Below are positions 7,654-16,018 of a DNA stretch of 64,000 bases, piece after piece. A model generated the notes under the pieces. The model was not told the DNA's origin. It saw only the letters and a list, made by a program, of their open reading frames with translations, and made no database searches. The stretch's first letter is position 1, and the number at the start of each line of letters is the position of its first letter. The translations under genes were made by a program, and so were the position numbers. Location of the stretch: the NCBI RefSeq assembly GCF_003353065.1, contig NZ_CP027806.1:2128501-2192500 (forward strand), given 5' to 3'. This DNA comes from Cyclonatronum proteinivorum (GTDB lineage: Bacteria; Bacteroidota; Rhodothermia; Balneolales; Cyclonatronaceae).

Positions 7654-8520
7654 ATGGATAAGCCGGTCAATTATACCCGAGAAGCCTTTCTGCACCCGCT
7701 CAACCTTGCTGTGCTTATTGCGGCTTTTTCAAGTAGCTTTTTTCTTTCCGGAAGCGGGGATGTGGTAAACCTTCTCATCGCCATTACGATTGCTGCTGAG
7801 CTTTTGTACCTGGGGATTGTGCCGCGTCAGCCGCGTTTCCAAAAATACATCAACCTCAGAACCTTTCAGGAGCGGAACAGCCGCTTCGACGAGCGCCGTA
7901 TTTTTGGCGAACTCACCGAAGAGTCCCAAAAGCGTTTTCTGGTACTCAAACACATCACAGGCCTTATCCGCAATAATTTTGAGAAAGTCAGCTACACCAC
8001 GCAGGGCATTGTAGATAACCTTACGACCCGGCTCGACGCCCTGCTCACAAGCTATATTTTGCTGCTCGAAGGCAATGAGCGCTATCTTAGCTACCTCAAC
8101 AGCACGACACAGGCGCGGCTTCAGGAAGAAGCGGCAAAAACGCAAAAAGAAATTGATGAAGCCGAATCGCCCCGCCTGCGTCAGGTGCTCGAAAGGCGCC
8201 TGCTTATCCTTAACAAAAGGAGCGAGAAATATGGAGCTGCAAACGAAAAATACTTAATTTCGGACTCACAGCTTAAAACCATTGAAGATACGGTTCGCTA
8301 TATTTATGAAAAATCAATGACACTCAGCAATACGTCCGAAATCGAGCATCAAATGGATAGCCTGCTGCTTGACCTTGAAGACGCTGATACCATTTTCGCT
8401 GAGTTTAGCGAGGGAAAAAGTACGCTTCCTTCCTATATTGACGAACTGATGTCGCTTGAAAAAGAAATTGAACAAACCGATGAGCTCTTCCGGAAAACAT
8501 CCGTTAAAACACAAAACTGA
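7654..8520 (+). CDS. Hypothetical membrane protein with long coiled coil (PspA-linked)
   Basis: The 288-residue product starts with two close hydrophobic segments (about residues 15-32 and 37-54), so it is probably a hairpin-anchored inner-membrane protein with both ends in the cytoplasm. A positive and aromatic patch follows (residues 58-72). Residues 85-285 are then mostly charged helix with heptad-like spacing, including an Arg/Glu-rich stretch near 150-190. I know no named family for it. It lies 98 bases after the small coiled-coil gene and 49 before the crotonase, on the same strand as pspA. It could dock PspA to the membrane, a role played by PspB/PspC elsewhere; this is inference. Confidence 0.75.
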   Translation: MDKPVNYTREAFLHPLNLAVLIAAFSSSFFLSGSGDVVNLLIAITIAAELLYLGIVPRQPRFQKYINLRTFQERNSRFDERRIFGELTEESQKRFLVLKHITGLIRNNFEKVSYTTQGIVDNLTTRLDALLTSYILLLEGNERYLSYLNSTTQARLQEEAAKTQKEIDEAESPRLRQVLERRLLILNKRSEKYGAANEKYLISDSQLKTIEDTVRYIYEKSMTLSNTSEIEHQMDSLLLDLEDADTIFAEFSEGKSTLPSYIDELMSLEKEIEQTDELFRKTSVKTQN

Positions 8521-8569
8521 GCTCAGTACTGATTCGAACTGTTGACTTAGACCTATCACAAATTAAAAT

Positions 8570-9364
8570 ATGTCCATACCTAAATTTAACACGCTACTCC
8601 TTGAGGTAACAGATCATATCTGCACCCTTACCATAAACCGCCCGGACAAGCTCAATGCTCTTAACAATCAGGTCCTTGACGAGCTTGCTGAAGCCGTTGA
8701 TTTTATTGAAGGAAATGATGACATTCGTGCCGTAATCATCACCGGTTCCGGGGAAAAAGCTTTTGTTGCCGGTGCTGATATTGCCGAACTCTCAACCCTG
8801 GATGAAGAGAGCGGTACGGAAGCTGCTGAAAAGGGGCAGAATCTCTTTTCTGATATCGAAAGCCTTTCCAAGCCGGTGATTGCTGTCGTGAACGGCTATG
8901 CCTTGGGCGGCGGCACCGAGCTCGCGCTATCCTGTCACATCCGGCTCGCCACACAAAACGCTGTGTTTGGTTTACCGGAAGTCAGCCTGGGCCTGATTCC
9001 GGGTTATGGCGGCACGCAGCGCCTGCCAAAGCTCATCGGCAGAGGTCGTGCACTTGAGCTTATTCTCACCGGACGCATGGTCAAAGCCGAAGAGGCTGGT
9101 TCTCTCGGAATCGCAAATTACGTGCTGCCGGGTAAAGACGAAGCACTCACCAAAGCACAGGAACTGATCGGCATGATGACCAAACATGCGCCTATTGCTC
9201 TTTCAGGCGCGATATCTGCGATTGTTGCTTCACAGGATTACGAAGCCGAAGACGGCTACGTGATTGAATCCAATATTTTTGGAGATTTGTGCGGAACAGA
9301 AGATTTTAAAGAGGGTACGGGTGCTTTTCTCGAAAAGCGAAAACCCAAATTCACCGGTAACTAA
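8570..9364 (+). CDS. Enoyl-CoA hydratase/isomerase (crotonase) family protein
   Basis: Crotonase-fold enzymes hydrate 2-enoyl-CoA thioesters or carry out related CoA chemistry in fatty-acid and amino-acid breakdown. The 264-residue length is standard. The oxyanion-hole segments AGADIAELS and NGYALGGGTELALS are present. Both glutamates used by true hydratases are kept: E117 in GGGTEL and E137 in LPEVSLGLIPGYGGTQRL. The C-terminus (EGTGAFLEKRKPKF) matches the usual ending. The pair of glutamates favours hydratase over isomerase activity. It is unlike the window's MenB in the active-site loop. Its presence inside the Psp/CNNM run may be accidental. Confidence 0.9.
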   Translation: MSIPKFNTLLLEVTDHICTLTINRPDKLNALNNQVLDELAEAVDFIEGNDDIRAVIITGSGEKAFVAGADIAELSTLDEESGTEAAEKGQNLFSDIESLSKPVIAVVNGYALGGGTELALSCHIRLATQNAVFGLPEVSLGLIPGYGGTQRLPKLIGRGRALELILTGRMVKAEEAGSLGIANYVLPGKDEALTKAQELIGMMTKHAPIALSGAISAIVASQDYEAEDGYVIESNIFGDLCGTEDFKEGTGAFLEKRKPKFTGN

Positions 9365-9447
9365 CTCAGATAAGGATTGGAACCTCCGTCGGAAATCAGG
9401 ATTGCCGCTGACAGGCAGTCCTTTCAGGGTGTAAACAGGAGCGGTTC

Positions 9448-10722
9448 ATGAATGAGCTGCTCATCATACTTGGCGTTTTAGGGCTGAGCGGCTTTTTTTC
9501 CGGTTCAGAAATCGGATACGTTGCCGCAAACCGTCTGCGGCTTGAAATCAAATCGCGTGAAAATACGCTTAGTGCGCAGTACGTCTCTTATTTTGTGAAA
9601 AACCCCGAGAGTTTTCTCTCAACGACCCTGCTGGGCAACAATGTCGTAAATGTGGCCTATGCCACGCTCATGACGATATTTCTGCTCAGCCCCATTTCCG
9701 AGACCTGGAATTATGTTTTCGGAAACAGTCCTTCTGAACTGAGTCTGCTCATTACGCAGACCATCATTGCTTCGGGCGTTATTTTGGTCGTAGGGGAGGT
9801 CATCCCGAAGAGTATCTTTCGCGTACATGCCGACCGGCTCATTCCCATTGTGATGGTGCCCATCGGCATTACAAATCTGCTGCTGCGCCCGCTCATTTAC
9901 GTTGCTAACGGCATCGCCCTGCGCATTGTGCGTTTCGTAAATCCTGAAGCTGACTCCGTTGAGGATTTCTTCAAGCGCGAAGATATTGAAACCATTTTCC
10001 GGGATATTGCTTCAAATCAGCAAAGCGATATGGATGAAGATGATTCCGAAATTCTCACCAATGTGCTCGAACTTTCGACCATGCGGGTGAAGGAAAGCAT
10101 GATTCCCCGCACCGAAATTGTCGCCGTTGAAAAGCACAGCTCGCTCGAAGATTTGCTGACAACCTTTATAACGAGCGGATACTCTAAAATCCCGGTTTAT
10201 GAAGGCAGCATTGATAACATCACCGGTGTGATTCTCGCCTACGATTTATTCAAGCAACCTGCTGATATTTCTGAAATTATTCGTCCGGTCAAATACGTGC
10301 CTTCATCCCGAAAAGCGACGAGCCTGCTCAGTGATTTCCGAAGGGAAAACATTTCGCTCGCCGTTGTTTTGGACGAGTACGGCGGCACGGCAGGTCTTGT
10401 AACAAGCGAAGATCTTATCGAAGAAGTGGTCGGCGATATTCAGGATGAATACGACACTGAGGAAGTCATCATGAAGCGGCTGCCGAGCAACCGCTACGTC
10501 TTTTCGGGCAGTCTCGAGATTGAAGACATCGAAGAAAACTTTCCTGAAATTGGCCTTAAAGATGACGAAATCGAGTTTGAAACCATAGCCGGTTTCATCA
10601 TCAACGAAGTCGGGCGCATTCCGAAAGTGGGGGAAGAAATCCGGATCGGGCGGCTGAAGTTTTCCATCGTGAAAGCAAGTCACTCACGGATTGAAGTCGT
10701 GAAGTGTGAACTGACCGGCTGA
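9448..10722 (+). CDS. CNNM/CorC (HlyC) family transporter with CBS domains
   Basis: CNNM/CorC proteins are dimeric membrane proteins linked to Mg2+ efflux (some are annotated as haemolysins). The 424-residue protein has a DUF21/CNNM membrane domain (about residues 1-180) with the conserved FFSGSEIGY near residue 16-24 and the hallmark VVGEVIPKS near 117. A CBS pair with SMIPRTEI and SGYSKIPVYEG follows (about 200-335), then VLDEYGGTAGLVTSEDLIEE and a C-terminal CorC_HlyC transporter-associated domain (about 345-422). A good ribosome-binding site, AGGAG, precedes the ATG at 9448. In the DUF21 domain the acidic and Asn residues expected for Mg2+ (SxxE, TLLGNN) are present. Confidence 0.92.
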   Translation: MNELLIILGVLGLSGFFSGSEIGYVAANRLRLEIKSRENTLSAQYVSYFVKNPESFLSTTLLGNNVVNVAYATLMTIFLLSPISETWNYVFGNSPSELSLLITQTIIASGVILVVGEVIPKSIFRVHADRLIPIVMVPIGITNLLLRPLIYVANGIALRIVRFVNPEADSVEDFFKREDIETIFRDIASNQQSDMDEDDSEILTNVLELSTMRVKESMIPRTEIVAVEKHSSLEDLLTTFITSGYSKIPVYEGSIDNITGVILAYDLFKQPADISEIIRPVKYVPSSRKATSLLSDFRRENISLAVVLDEYGGTAGLVTSEDLIEEVVGDIQDEYDTEEVIMKRLPSNRYVFSGSLEIEDIEENFPEIGLKDDEIEFETIAGFIINEVGRIPKVGEEIRIGRLKFSIVKASHSRIEVVKCELTG

Positions 10723-10917
10723 GTCGTGTCGTATCAGGGGATATTAATGCCGCTATACTTTTTGGTGAAAGTCCTTGAACATTATTGTTTATCGATGTTT
10801 TTCGGAATCCCCAAACCTAAGACAGCTTCCTTGCGTTGTGATTCAGTGCTTAGTTTTCAGGTTCGTACCCCAAATACGTAATTTCAACCTAAGGCAGTTT
10901 TTCTGCATTTTTAACGC

Positions 10918-12645
10918 ATGCAACAGTACCCGAACTGGGCACAGCTCTTCGCCCGCAAATACCTGAGTAAGACACTCAACCATTTTACGCTGCACGGCAA
11001 TATCCGTGATCTTGTGCTTACCCGTGAAGAAGAGGAGGAGCGGACAGCTTTCAGCCGTTTTACGCGCTTTTTGGGGGATGAGCTGTTTGCGCCCCGCGAT
11101 GTTGTGATTATGTATGATCGTGCGGGCGGTATTTATTTCCGGGATGAACAAAGCCGTGCTGATTTCTACCGCGCCCTGCCTTCGCCCTATGCCAACGCTG
11201 CCGGTCAGCCGGCCGAGCCGCTGCCCAAACTGCCCGTTTCCGTGCTTCCGCTGCTTGAAAAATACTTCCGGCTCCGGCTTGAGGAAGGCAAAAGCGTGGC
11301 CTGTATCATTGATTACGCGGAGACCATCATCCCCAATGCGGACAACAGCTCGGCAGCTGCTGAAGACCGCAACGCGCTCGTTAACCTGCTCAAATGGATG
11401 CAGGATCCCATTTTTCTTGCCGCTGATTTCACCGTCGTACTGCTTGCTGAAAACCTGGCTGATCTTAACCGGAATCTTGTTCAGAGTCCGTACAATGCGG
11501 CCATCAAGGTCGGGCTGCCGGATATGGCGGATCGGCGCACCTTCATTCAGCATTTTTTTGATTACAGCGTGGATAGAATCCGGGCACACAGCAATCCTTC
11601 CCCGGAAGTGCTTGCGCAGCAAACGGCCGGACTCAGCTTTATTCAGCTCAGGAGCCTGCTTGCGCACGCCGTAGAAAACAAGGAAAAACTGACCTTCGAA
11701 ACGCTTGTTGCCAAAAAGAAAGAGCTGATCGAAGCCGAAGCGCACGATCTGCTTGAGTTCGTGAATACGGCCTTTACGCTCGATCATGTGGCAGGTCACC
11801 GGCAGGTGAAAAAACATCTGCGCAGTGCGAGTCAGGCGCTGCAGCATGGCCGAGGGGATGTGCTGCCGATGGGTTGGCTGGTGTGCGGTCCGGTGGGCAC
11901 AGGTAAAACCTTTCTGGTGAGCTGCTTTGCGGGGGAGGTGGGCGTGCCCATGGTTAAGCTCAAAAATTTCAGATCGCAGTGGCAGGGGGTTACGGAAGGT
12001 AATCTCGAAAAAATCCTGACGCTGCTTGAAGCCATGGCGCCGGTTGCCGTGATGATTGATGAAGCCGACGCCTATTTGGGAGACCGGGCGGCTTCCGGAG
12101 ACAGCGGGGTTTCGAGCCGGGTGTTTGCAAAAATCGCGAGTTTCATGAGCAACTCGGCCAACCGGGGACGTATTCTCTGGTTTCTGATGACTGCCCGTCC
12201 CGATCTCATGCCGGTCGATCTGAAGCGTCAGGGGCGCGCCGAAGAACATCTTGCCCTGTTTTATCCGGATACGGAAGAGGAGCGTATTGAGATATTTGAG
12301 GCCATGAAGCGCAAAACCGGGCTGGTAATGACCAAAAACGAAGTGCCCGAATCTATTCGGCTGGGTAAGCATACCTACAGCGGTGCCGACATGGAAGCGG
12401 CGCTCACACGTGCGCGGTTCCGTGCAGCGGCAGCCGGCAAACAGCGTGTCTCGCTCGAAATTCTGGAAGAAACTTTCGCTGACTTCATCCCGCCGACCTA
12501 TCCGGAAGAAATCGAGCTTCAAACCCTGCTTGCCGTGAAGGAGTGTACTTCCCGCGCCCTGCTACCGGATCGTTTTCGTCATCTGAAACTGGATGATATT
12601 GCTGAACGCATTTCTGAGCTTAAAATGCAGCTCGAAGGTATCTGA
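10918..12645 (+). CDS. Tandem AAA+ ATPase with degenerate N-terminal domain (Ycf46-like layout)
   Basis: This 575-residue cytoplasmic protein has two AAA-like halves. The second (about residues 285-560) is a classical AAA domain: Walker A GPVGTGKT at residues 324-331, Walker B VAVMIDEADAY near 376-386, and the second region of homology ending in DLKRQGRAEEH, which keeps the R-x-x-GR arginine-finger pattern. The first half (about 15-260) keeps a Walker-B-like CIIDYAETI and a sensor-like VVLLAENLADL but has no Walker A. It is therefore probably ATPase-dead, as in Ycf46-type proteins. ATP-driven remodelling of a protein complex is likely; the client is unknown. It lies 195 bases after the CNNM gene, downstream of the pspA set. 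PspA-AAA links are known in other phyla. Confidence 0.85.
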   Translation: MQQYPNWAQLFARKYLSKTLNHFTLHGNIRDLVLTREEEEERTAFSRFTRFLGDELFAPRDVVIMYDRAGGIYFRDEQSRADFYRALPSPYANAAGQPAEPLPKLPVSVLPLLEKYFRLRLEEGKSVACIIDYAETIIPNADNSSAAAEDRNALVNLLKWMQDPIFLAADFTVVLLAENLADLNRNLVQSPYNAAIKVGLPDMADRRTFIQHFFDYSVDRIRAHSNPSPEVLAQQTAGLSFIQLRSLLAHAVENKEKLTFETLVAKKKELIEAEAHDLLEFVNTAFTLDHVAGHRQVKKHLRSASQALQHGRGDVLPMGWLVCGPVGTGKTFLVSCFAGEVGVPMVKLKNFRSQWQGVTEGNLEKILTLLEAMAPVAVMIDEADAYLGDRAASGDSGVSSRVFAKIASFMSNSANRGRILWFLMTARPDLMPVDLKRQGRAEEHLALFYPDTEEERIEIFEAMKRKTGLVMTKNEVPESIRLGKHTYSGADMEAALTRARFRAAAAGKQRVSLEILEETFADFIPPTYPEEIELQTLLAVKECTSRALLPDRFRHLKLDDIAERISELKMQLEGI

Positions 12646-12711
12646 CCCGCAATTAACCTGCCGTTTCAACAGATCACTTGAATTTTTCACACTAACAGGA
12701 ATTATCGTTTT

Positions 12712-13590
12712 ATGTCGCATATTATGCTGGAAATCGAAATCCCGGATGACTATCAGGAATGGCTCATCGCTGAGCTGGATGAACTTGAATTTGAGGGTTT
12801 TGATCAGCGGCGCAACACCCTGATTGCCTGGGTGCCGCAGGCTTCGATGAATGATGTGACCCGTGAGACCATTGAACAGCTGCTTATCGGAATCGGACAC
12901 GGGGCCTGTATTCTGAAGGAAGAGCGGGTCGAAGACCGAAACTGGAATGAAGAGTGGGAACAAACGATACAGCCGATGACCGTTGGCCAATTCCGGATTC
13001 GTCCGAGCTGGGCGGCACGAAATCCGGATACGGAAGATGATCCCGAACGCATTGTGCTTGAGATCGATCCCAAAATGTCGTTCGGCACCGGCTATCATGA
13101 AACGACGCGGATTATGCTGCGGCTGATGCCGGAAGTGTTCCGCATGTGGGCTGATCGCAACGGAGGGGGCACGCCTGACTCGGTACTTGATGCCGGTACC
13201 GGCACCGGAATCCTGGGAATTGCCGCACTCAAACTTGGAGCCGGGCACTGTTTCGGTTTCGATGTAGATGAGTGGAGTGCCCTGAACACCCGGGAAAATG
13301 TGCTGATGAACGGGGTCGAAGGACGCTTTGAAGTACAACAGGGCGATGACAGCGTGATCCCCGAAAAGGCCACCTATGATCTTGTGATGGCAAATATAAA
13401 CCGGAATATTCTGGAGGATATGTCAGAAAAACTTGCCGCTTCTTTAAAGCCGGGCGGGGTGCTGATGCTTTCCGGCCTGCTGTACACCGATGAAGCCCTG
13501 ATCCTTAACTATGGCGCCTATGCCCGTTTCCGGAAAGTTGGTTTTCAACAGGAAGGCGACTGGATCGGACTCGTGCTCGTACAGGACTGA
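12712..13590 (+). CDS. prmA: Ribosomal protein L11 methyltransferase
   Basis: PrmA transfers methyl groups from S-adenosylmethionine to ribosomal protein L11. The 292-residue length is typical. The N-terminal substrate-recognition domain covers about residues 1-85. The linker motif EIDPKMSFGTGYHETTR is diagnostic of PrmA. The SAM-binding motif VLDAGTGTGILGIAA is near residue 160, and VMANINRNIL stands for motif IV. It is 66 bases after the AAA ATPase gene and is the last gene of the plus-strand run. Two hairpins follow in the convergent gap. Confidence 0.93.
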   Translation: MSHIMLEIEIPDDYQEWLIAELDELEFEGFDQRRNTLIAWVPQASMNDVTRETIEQLLIGIGHGACILKEERVEDRNWNEEWEQTIQPMTVGQFRIRPSWAARNPDTEDDPERIVLEIDPKMSFGTGYHETTRIMLRLMPEVFRMWADRNGGGTPDSVLDAGTGTGILGIAALKLGAGHCFGFDVDEWSALNTRENVLMNGVEGRFEVQQGDDSVIPEKATYDLVMANINRNILEDMSEKLAASLKPGGVLMLSGLLYTDEALILNYGAYARFRKVGFQQEGDWIGLVLVQD

Positions 13591-13655
13591 CAAGCTGACG
13601 ATTTCAGCTTGACCGGGTCCCGATGTTCTTTTGCAGAATCAAAAAGCAAGGGACC
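13591..13655. other. Two hairpins in the convergent prmA/sua5 gap
   Basis: CAAGCTGA (13591-13598) pairs exactly with TCAGCTTG (13604-13611). Just after, GGTCCC (13616-13621) can pair with GGGACC (13650-13655) around an inner CTTTTG/CAAAAAG stem. There is no U-run, so these are not classical intrinsic terminators. They may act as barriers between the convergent genes or as transcript 3'-end structures. Confidence 0.5.
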
Positions 13656-13791
13656 TGTCTTAGGTTTGGGGTTTCTGAGCAACCACGAAAAACAGTGATG
13701 TTCACGGAGTTTCCCCCAAAAAATAAAAAAAGCTGAAATGTCTGGTAAGCGGGTTGCAGGGGGAGGATGTTCGCTGTGATATTCGGGTATA

Positions 13792-14766
13792 TTAGTCTGC
13801 TTTTCCGGTGGCTTTGCTGATGCGGTTGTGCAGGGAGATGAGGCGTTCGTCGTTAATCAGCTGTTGCGGCGCGAATTTTTCGATGAGGATGAGGGGGAAG
13901 CCTTCAGCGTCGGCCTGACGGAAGTTGTTGTAGAGCTCCTGTGCAAAGGTGGTGAAGTCGCCGTTGCGGAAAAGGCCTTTGAAGCCATCCGGGAGCTGCG
14001 GCGCACTGCTGTGGCAGAGTACAAGCGCTTTCGGCGAGTCGGGCAGCGACTGATCGGGGTCGAACCATGCGACTCGGGCCTTCGGCGCATAGTGCGCGTA
14101 TTTCATGCCGGGGCTTTTGGGTTTGTGTGCTTCTGTGGCTTCTTTGGCGGTTATGATGCGGGGCAGAAAGCCACAGGCGCTGTGTATATCCGCAGCGGTG
14201 ATGTTGCCCGGGCGTAAAATGAGAGGCGGGTTCTGAGTGAGGTCAAGTACTGTGGACTCAATGCCGATGTTGCAGGGACCGCCGTCAATGACGGGCAGTT
14301 TTTTGCCGTAATCTGCGAAGATATGCTCCGGCCGCGTGGGACTGGGACGGCCGGATTTGTTCGCGCTTGGTGCTACGAGGGGCCCGCTAAGTTCGATCAG
14401 CTGAAGGGCAACCGGGTGGTTGGGCATGCGAAGGGCGACAGTGTCGAGGCCGGCGGTTACGATATCCGGAACTTCTTCCTTTTTGCGGAGGATGAGGGTG
14501 AGCGGGCCGGGCCAGAATTTTTGCATTACAAGTTTGACTCTGGCGGAAACGGAGGGTGTGAACTGCTTCACCATATCAACGTTGCTGATGTGCACAATCA
14601 GCGGGTTATCCGCAGGTCTGCCCTTGGTTTCGAATATTTTTCGGACAGCTTTGGCATTCCATGCTGAGGCGCCTAAGCCGTAAACGGTCTCGGTTGGGAA
14701 TACTACAAGTTCACCCTGCCGGAGTAGGTCAGCATAAGTTTGCAGCTGTTGTTCGCGAAGAGGCAT
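13792..14766 (-). CDS. Threonylcarbamoyl-AMP synthase, Sua5 type
   Basis: The enzyme makes threonylcarbamoyl-AMP from threonine, bicarbonate and ATP for the t6A modification of tRNAs that read ANN codons. The 324-residue length and two-domain layout mark the Sua5 form rather than the shorter TsaC. The N-terminal YrdC domain (about 1-200) holds VVFPTETVYGLGA, KGRPADNPL, RMPNHPVALQ and VAPSANKSGRPSPT. The C-terminal Sua5 domain starts after SPGMKYAHYAPKA near residue 218. It is a single minus-strand gene, convergent to prmA. No promoter or terminator was clearly seen. Confidence 0.93.
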   Translation of the reverse strand: MPLREQQLQTYADLLRQGELVVFPTETVYGLGASAWNAKAVRKIFETKGRPADNPLIVHISNVDMVKQFTPSVSARVKLVMQKFWPGPLTLILRKKEEVPDIVTAGLDTVALRMPNHPVALQLIELSGPLVAPSANKSGRPSPTRPEHIFADYGKKLPVIDGGPCNIGIESTVLDLTQNPPLILRPGNITAADIHSACGFLPRIITAKEATEAHKPKSPGMKYAHYAPKARVAWFDPDQSLPDSPKALVLCHSSAPQLPDGFKGLFRNGDFTTFAQELYNNFRQADAEGFPLILIEKFAPQQLINDERLISLHNRISKATGKAD

Positions 14767-14884
14767 AAAAAGAGGGCGCGCATGAAAACGTAAAATAGGA
14801 CAGCAACACTACCGGAAAATAGGAGGATTAATCATCCCAAAAAATTCTGATATCAGGTGAGTTGATGCTGACTGTTTGCTGATG

Positions 14885-15445
14885 TTACCCGCGACCCTGT
14901 GCAACATCGGCTGCTACGCTTCTGCAGTGGGGGGGGCTCTTTTTCTCTTCAGCCCTTTTCTTGCGCAGTTTGTAGTTGACATACCGAAGCCCGTAAATCT
15001 TGTGCATCATTTCATCCCGGAAGTCGATGGCTTCCTGAAGCTTGAGCTTGTAATTTCGCTTAAACTCAGTCTTGTTGCGGCTTTTGGGGATATAAAAAGT
15101 CTTGTTTTTATTGACTCCCTTTTCCGGAGAGTAGCATACGGAGAACACGTGTTCGATGTATTCTTTCCCATTGCGCATTTTCTTTTTCCGGGTGTAACTG
15201 ATGCCGTTTTCGCCAATATTGCTGCGTGTGCCTACATGCATGGGGCGGTCGTGGTTCTTCGCGAAGTTTTCCCATTCGGCAATGTTTTCGTCTCTGAAAC
15301 TGACTGCGGCTTTTAGTGCTTCATCTTTACCGCCAAATTTTCCGTCACTAAAAAATTTACTGATTTGCCTGCCGTCCCGTCTTAAACGAACAAACCAGCC
15401 GAAGGTATTTTTTTGAGGCTGATCGATGCGTGATATGTTTTTCAT
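14885..15445 (-). CDS. AP2-like DNA-binding domain protein
   Basis: This 186-residue basic protein has two stretches that look like the AP2/ERF-like integrase DNA-binding fold. Each has a beta-hairpin part with charged turns, followed by a helix of the form EAxxxAxxFRD. The first is at about residues 14-55 (GWFVRLRRDGRQ, then KDEALKAAVSFRDEN) and the second at about 80-145 (a longer hairpin, then KLQEAIDFRDEMM). In bacteria and phages such domains occur in homing HNH endonucleases and integrases; here no nuclease motif is visible. The gene is lower in GC than its neighbours and is followed upstream by an AT-rich region with a MITE-like element, so recent acquisition is likely. The family call is tentative. 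Confidence 0.6.
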   Translation of the reverse strand: MKNISRIDQPQKNTFGWFVRLRRDGRQISKFFSDGKFGGKDEALKAAVSFRDENIAEWENFAKNHDRPMHVGTRSNIGENGISYTRKKKMRNGKEYIEHVFSVCYSPEKGVNKNKTFYIPKSRNKTEFKRNYKLKLQEAIDFRDEMMHKIYGLRYVNYKLRKKRAEEKKSPPHCRSVAADVAQGRG

Positions 15446-15742
15446 TTTAAGTACCTTGCAGATGCATTCTCAATGTTATGGCTTAGCTTAGCTCTCTACC
15501 GTATGTAAATAATAAAATGGTGTTCCTTGCTTATTTAACTTAATTCAATACTATCAGGACGCAAGTTTATATTTGTTAGGGCATTACGGAGTTCACCCGT
15601 CTATAAATTGTATTTTTACTTACATGTTGATAAAGCGAACTATTTCAATATAATATTTAATTAATGTGCTTTACAAGCAAGGTATTTATAAAAATGTGAA
15701 TTTGAGATATAAACGCCCTGATTGCAAAACTTTAATACCATG

Positions 15743-15976
15743 TTAACCCGCATTATTCACAATTAAACAGGATTTATTTCCTAAGTGTTAGTTTAATTTT
15801 GGCTTAGCAAAAAACACCGGTAGCCCAAATTTGAGTGTGGTGTAAAGACTGCGAAATTTCCCCGCTGGCGGCGTTGAAGATGAAAACTCATGCTCAGGGT
15901 ACTTAGGTACCCTTCCGCTGAGTTTTCATCTTCGCCTTGCCAGCAAGAAAATTTCTTGGTGAATAATGCGGGTTAA
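15743..15976. mobile_element. MITE-like element, 14-bp terminal inverted repeats and TTAA flanks
   Basis: TTAACCCGCATTATTCAC at 15743-15760 is matched exactly by its reverse complement at 15959-15976. If TTAA is the duplicated target, the element is 226 bp (15747-15972) with termini CCCGCATTATTCAC. It encodes no transposase. Near its right end sits a large palindrome (15864-15944). TTAA targets and ends beginning with CC suggest mobilisation by an IS1380-type transposase; that assignment is inference. The element lies between the AP2-like gene and umuC. Confidence 0.65.
15864..15944. repeat. Large imperfect palindrome inside the MITE-like element
   Basis: The left arm 15864-15902 and right arm 15907-15944 pair around a 4-base centre (TTAG). 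There is a perfect 15-base block, GAAGATGAAAACTCA, plus matching GCTGGC ends and AGGGTAC inner ends. As RNA it would form a long, stable hairpin in either direction. Confidence 0.8.
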
Positions 15977-16018
15977 ATTGAGACTGCTGCTGGGATGCTG
16001 TTAAGAGAAAAACAGCTG

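Larger units (their letters stand above)
15446..16018. other. AT-rich intergenic region with MITE-like element
   Basis: This is a 573-base gap without a credible gene. The part at 15470-15742 is markedly AT-rich compared with the flanking genes and contains the putative promoter area of the AP2-like gene. The rest is the inverted-repeat element at 15743-15976. No tRNA or attachment-site core was recognised. Confidence 0.6.

Noticed and set aside
10843-12522. Minus-strand frame of 559 residues
   Set aside because: It lies fully antisense to the AAA ATPase gene, whose Walker motifs prove the plus strand is coding. The antisense protein resembles no family.
13591-13611. CAAGCTGA/TCAGCTTG hairpin as the prmA terminator
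   Set aside because: There is no T-run after the stem, so it is recorded as a hairpin and not as an intrinsic terminator.
15446-15742. Possible tRNA or attachment site in the AT-rich gap
   Set aside because: No cloverleaf, CCA or repeated core could be identified.
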